Part shown: positions 61,856 to 64,000 of the stretch, in pieces
Layout: each line of letters starts with the position of its first letter
Position numbering within the stretch: the stretch's first letter is position 1
Program-made: the position numbers and the translations under genes
Assembly (NCBI GenBank): GCA_964472505.1
Contig: CAYYQW010000006.1
Location: 1-64,000, forward strand
Direction: 5' to 3'
DNA: 64,000 nucleotides
Source of the DNA: JAYEIA01 sp964472505
GTDB taxonomy: Bacteria > Bacteroidota > Bacteroidia > Bacteroidales > JAADGE01
The notes under the pieces: model-generated
Database searches by the model: none
Told to the model about the DNA's origin: nothing
The model's input: only the letters and a program-made list of their open reading frames with translations

Positions 61856-62449
61856 ATGAACACATTCCAAAGCAAAATAGAAAAAGAAGCCATTGAAAAA
61901 ATGCCCATACGTGCATTTGAAGGCAAAACCTACACCATAGACAGCCGAAAAAAAGTTTTGCAGATTATGCCAAAGCTAAAGCAGGCAGATGTTTTAGGTT
62001 TTGATACCGAAACCCGACCGGTTTTTAGAAAATACCAAAGCAATCAAGTGGCGCTTTTGCAACTTTCCGGCGAAAACGAAGCATTTTTATTTCGCTTAAA
62101 TAAAATTGGGCTTCCCGACGAGTTAACCGAAATATTGAGTAATCCAAAAATTATTAAAAGTGGGGTGGCTTTACGCGACGACATAAAAGACTTGCGCAAG
62201 CTCAACGATTTTGCACCCGCCGGTTTTGCCGAATTGCAGAAAATTGTAAATCGCTACGGAATTGAAGATGCCGGACTAAAAAAATTGACGGCCAACATAC
62301 TGGGTTTCAAAATATCAAAATCAGAGCAACTTTCAAATTGGGAAAGAAACCGCTTAAGCGAAAAGCAAAAGAAATATGCCGCTACCGATGCTTGGGTCGG
62401 TTACTTAATCTACAAGAAATTACAAGATTATAATCCGACTTTGCTCTAA
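61856..62449 (+). CDS. DEDD-type 3'-5' exonuclease
   Basis: This 197-residue protein has the three exonuclease motifs of the RNase D/WRN-like group: VLGFDTETRP (Exo I, Asp and Glu), a middle KSGVALRDDIKDL (Exo II) and YAATDAWVGYLIY (Exo III). It trims DNA or RNA from the 3' end. Its ATG follows the ankyrin gene's stop directly. Length is that of a stand-alone exonuclease domain. Confidence 0.9.
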   Translation: MNTFQSKIEKEAIEKMPIRAFEGKTYTIDSRKKVLQIMPKLKQADVLGFDTETRPVFRKYQSNQVALLQLSGENEAFLFRLNKIGLPDELTEILSNPKIIKSGVALRDDIKDLRKLNDFAPAGFAELQKIVNRYGIEDAGLKKLTANILGFKISKSEQLSNWERNRLSEKQKKYAATDAWVGYLIYKKLQDYNPTLL

Positions 62450-62505
62450 GTAACAGAAGTTTCGCAGCATAATTTGTTCTACCGTGTCTTTAATCATTAA
62501 GATTT

Positions 62506-62530
62506 CAGAAATCAGAAGTCAGAGATCAGA
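62506..62530. repeat. Short 7-bp tandem repeat
   Basis: CAGAAAT, CAGAAGT and CAGAGAT follow one another with a partial fourth unit, a pattern of drifting 7-base repeats like those scattered in Bacteroidota spacers. It lies between convergent genes. Confidence 0.6.
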
Positions 62531-62655
62531 CACTTCATGTTGATGCCTGAATAAGCTTGACTGTTATTAATAGTGTGTCTTGAAAGACATTTCAAATCTT
62601 TGAGATTTGGAATATCTAAAAATTGGGTTTGTACACTCTAAGCTTGCAACCCATT

Positions 62656-62682
62656 AAATAAGGCCTTTTAAAAGACTTATTT
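62656..62682. terminator. AT-rich hairpin at the end of convergent genes
   Basis: AAATAAG and CTTATTT, with an inner CTTTTAAAAG, form a stem that overlaps the stop codon at 62677-62679. It may end transcription of the SGNH-like gene on the minus strand; the stem is AT-rich and weak. Confidence 0.4.
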
Positions 62683-63687
62683 TAAGCAAGCAGGTGTCTT
62701 AAAGTATTGCTCCAAAAACTCTTCCGTAAACCGCTCTTTTCCTTTATGATTCAGATGGGAAGGATCGCCAAAAAGGCTGTCGGGCCAAGCATAAATTGTG
62801 TGTTGCAATTCATATTCCGGAAATTTTTGCTGCATTTTCTTAAAATAGTCTTCATATTCCTTTATAAAACCGGGATTCAAAGCTTGCACGGAACTTTGGT
62901 TCATGGGCATAAACAGGAAGATTAGCGAAATATCTTTTGCTTTACAAAAATTTAACAGCTCATTAAAATAATAATCCGATAAAGGCGAAGGGGAAAAACT
63001 CTCATATCGGGTTTCGTGATTCAATTCACTGCAAGAGCTTTTTAAGCCGCCGTGAGCCCGCCCGCCTTTTCTGCGGCGCATATCTCTAATCATTTCCGTA
63101 TTTCGCTTATAAGCTCTAAAACCATAATTCTTTTGCACATCTTGTTGATAGTAGCCCGGATAGTTCAGACGGTATAAAATGTATCGCCCTTGGGGGAAAT
63201 TTCCCAAAAGCGTATCTTCCGGAAATTTATCGGCATTCCGAAAAATTTCTTTCATCTCATTATATTCAAAAAAATTACTGCGGACGGCATAATGCCAAAA
63301 CACAAACTTTTCAATTAAAAAACGCGGTGAAACTGATAAAAAAAGTGTATCCGGTTTAGTTTTTACCTGAATATATTTTTTAAATAAATAATACATCTCA
63401 ATAGGCGTAGTACCGCCGGCAGCAAAAGAATAAGCATCGGGGATTTCATTAAAATCCAAAGCTGCATTCAGTCGCGATTCGCCTACAAACAGATGCCCGG
63501 CAGACGGCAAATCATCCGGATTCTCTAAACTCCGGCTTATAAAGTGCCAACGTGTAGCTGTAGGGATCCCGTAATGCAACGGAAAAAACTCAATATACAA
63601 GCACCAAAGCAGATAAACCGGTAAAACGGTCAACAATATGCGGCTAATTATTTTTTTAAAATGCCGTTTTTGTTTATTTGTGTGCAT
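62677..63687 (-). CDS. Membrane-anchored SGNH-like (AlgX/DltD-type) protein
   Basis: The 336-residue protein has an N-terminal membrane anchor (about residues 12-32) and a periplasmic domain. Two motifs fit the SGNH fold: FVGESRLNAAL (about 68-78, with the nucleophile Ser) and GDPSHLNHKGKERF (about 309-322, with Asp and His). Length and layout resemble DltD or AlgX/AlgJ-type partners of MBOAT enzymes, but no MBOAT gene is adjacent here. Recognition is moderate. It lies 4 bases after the recQ stop on the same strand. Confidence 0.7.
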   Translation of the reverse strand: MHTNKQKRHFKKIISRILLTVLPVYLLWCLYIEFFPLHYGIPTATRWHFISRSLENPDDLPSAGHLFVGESRLNAALDFNEIPDAYSFAAGGTTPIEMYYLFKKYIQVKTKPDTLFLSVSPRFLIEKFVFWHYAVRSNFFEYNEMKEIFRNADKFPEDTLLGNFPQGRYILYRLNYPGYYQQDVQKNYGFRAYKRNTEMIRDMRRRKGGRAHGGLKSSCSELNHETRYESFSPSPLSDYYFNELLNFCKAKDISLIFLFMPMNQSSVQALNPGFIKEYEDYFKKMQQKFPEYELQHTIYAWPDSLFGDPSHLNHKGKERFTEEFLEQYFKTPACLK

Positions 63688-63691
63688 TGGC

Positions 63692-64000
63692 TTATCGGCG
63701 TTTTAATTTTTTTTCATCGGTATAATATATTTTATTGTTATCCAACAGCCAACGAATTACTTTTATCACTTTATTCTCATCGCAATCAATTTTCTCAACC
63801 AAATCATTCAACTGCAAGCTTTCACTATTCAAAACCCGTTTAATTTCCTCTAAAATGGCATCAAACTCATAGGTACTTAAGTTCAATTCATTGCGTCTTT
63901 TGCAAACATCACATTCGCCGCAGCGGACGGTATTTTTTTCGCCAAAATAAGCCAGTAATATTTGACTGCGACATTTGGCCGTGCTTTCGGCATAATGCAG
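63692..64000 (-). CDS. recQ: ATP-dependent DNA helicase RecQ, C-terminal part (cut by window end)
   Basis: The frame is open to the window's end and reads back from a stop at 63692. The visible 102 residues contain the RecQ C-terminal zinc-binding pattern (AKCRSQILLAYFGE, then RCGECDVCKRR) and part of the winged-helix domain. RecQ unwinds DNA at stalled or recombining forks. A TTG at 63886 can look like a start but lies within the conserved domain. No HRDC domain follows, so this is the short form. Confidence 0.85.
   Translation of the reverse strand: MHYAESTAKCRSQILLAYFGEKNTVRCGECDVCKRRNELNLSTYEFDAILEEIKRVLNSESLQLNDLVEKIDCDENKVIKVIRWLLDNNKIYYTDEKKLKRR

Noticed and set aside
63692..63886. 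64-residue frame as an independent small gene
   Set aside because: It is the end of recQ: the zinc-binding residues continue upstream in the same frame to the window end, and the apparent start is TTG.

Overview
The window looks like a chromosomal segment of a member of the Bacteroidota, probably an anaerobic or facultative member of the Bacteroidales/Marinilabiliales side (the order is an inference). The phylum call rests on several things seen directly: a type IX secretion (T9SS) cargo domain, a PorV/PorQ-type outer-membrane protein, TonB-dependent receptors with carboxypeptidase-like N-terminal domains, a DUF4249 lipoprotein, a GLPGLI protein, a DUF3276 (PUR-type) protein, and promoters of the TTG-N20/21-TAnnTTTG kind. 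No rRNA or tRNA gene was seen. A 100-base run of N at 36706-36805 shows that two contigs were joined inside a repeat array.

Layout. 0.1-6.3 kb: envelope and lipid genes (DUF4249 lipoprotein, AlkD-like protein, pssA, PorV-like protein, LpxL-like acyltransferase), a wrecked CHAT-domain gene and a nitroreductase. 6.5-8.7 kb: a tight four-gene operon of a signal-less amidase and three small membrane or coiled-coil proteins, resembling a phage lysis cassette but with no phage genes around it. 8.9-17.3 kb: a lipoprotein, sucC without sucD, a TonB-dependent receptor with a long leader, two secreted proteins and a TPR/LuxR regulator. 17.4-21.6 kb: an operon of esterase, SGNH hydrolase, MBOAT O-acyltransferase and lptB. 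21.8-28.1 kb: membrane proteins, a zinc-ribbon protein, an ADP-ribosylglycohydrolase and a flippase-like protein. 28.5-32.6 kb: a locus of a small secreted four-cysteine protein, a GLPGLI protein and a TonB receptor, with a duplicated GLPGLI tail upstream. 32.6-36.3 kb: a three-subunit biotin-dependent propionyl/acetyl-CoA carboxylase. MeaB at 56-57 kb belongs to the same propionate/methylmalonyl-CoA metabolism. 37.6-43 kb: an M28 peptidase and a DmsABC-type molybdenum reductase.

43.3-50.7 kb is a defence island: an orphan BrnA-like antitoxin, an IS3 transposase remnant, a single-chain type IIG (Eco57I-like) restriction-modification enzyme, and a two-gene short Argonaute system in which a DUF4365 nuclease-APAZ protein is translationally coupled to a MID-PIWI protein (SPARDA-type architecture). 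These Argonaute genes are visibly more AT-rich than their surroundings. 51-64 kb returns to housekeeping: HD hydrolase, alaS, the PUR protein, meaB, a pair of paralogous STAND-like ATPases, an ankyrin/outer-membrane protein, a DEDD exonuclease, an SGNH-like protein and the 3' end of recQ.

The intergenic spaces are unusually rich in palindromic, MITE- or REP-like repeats, several of which occur twice or more within the window.
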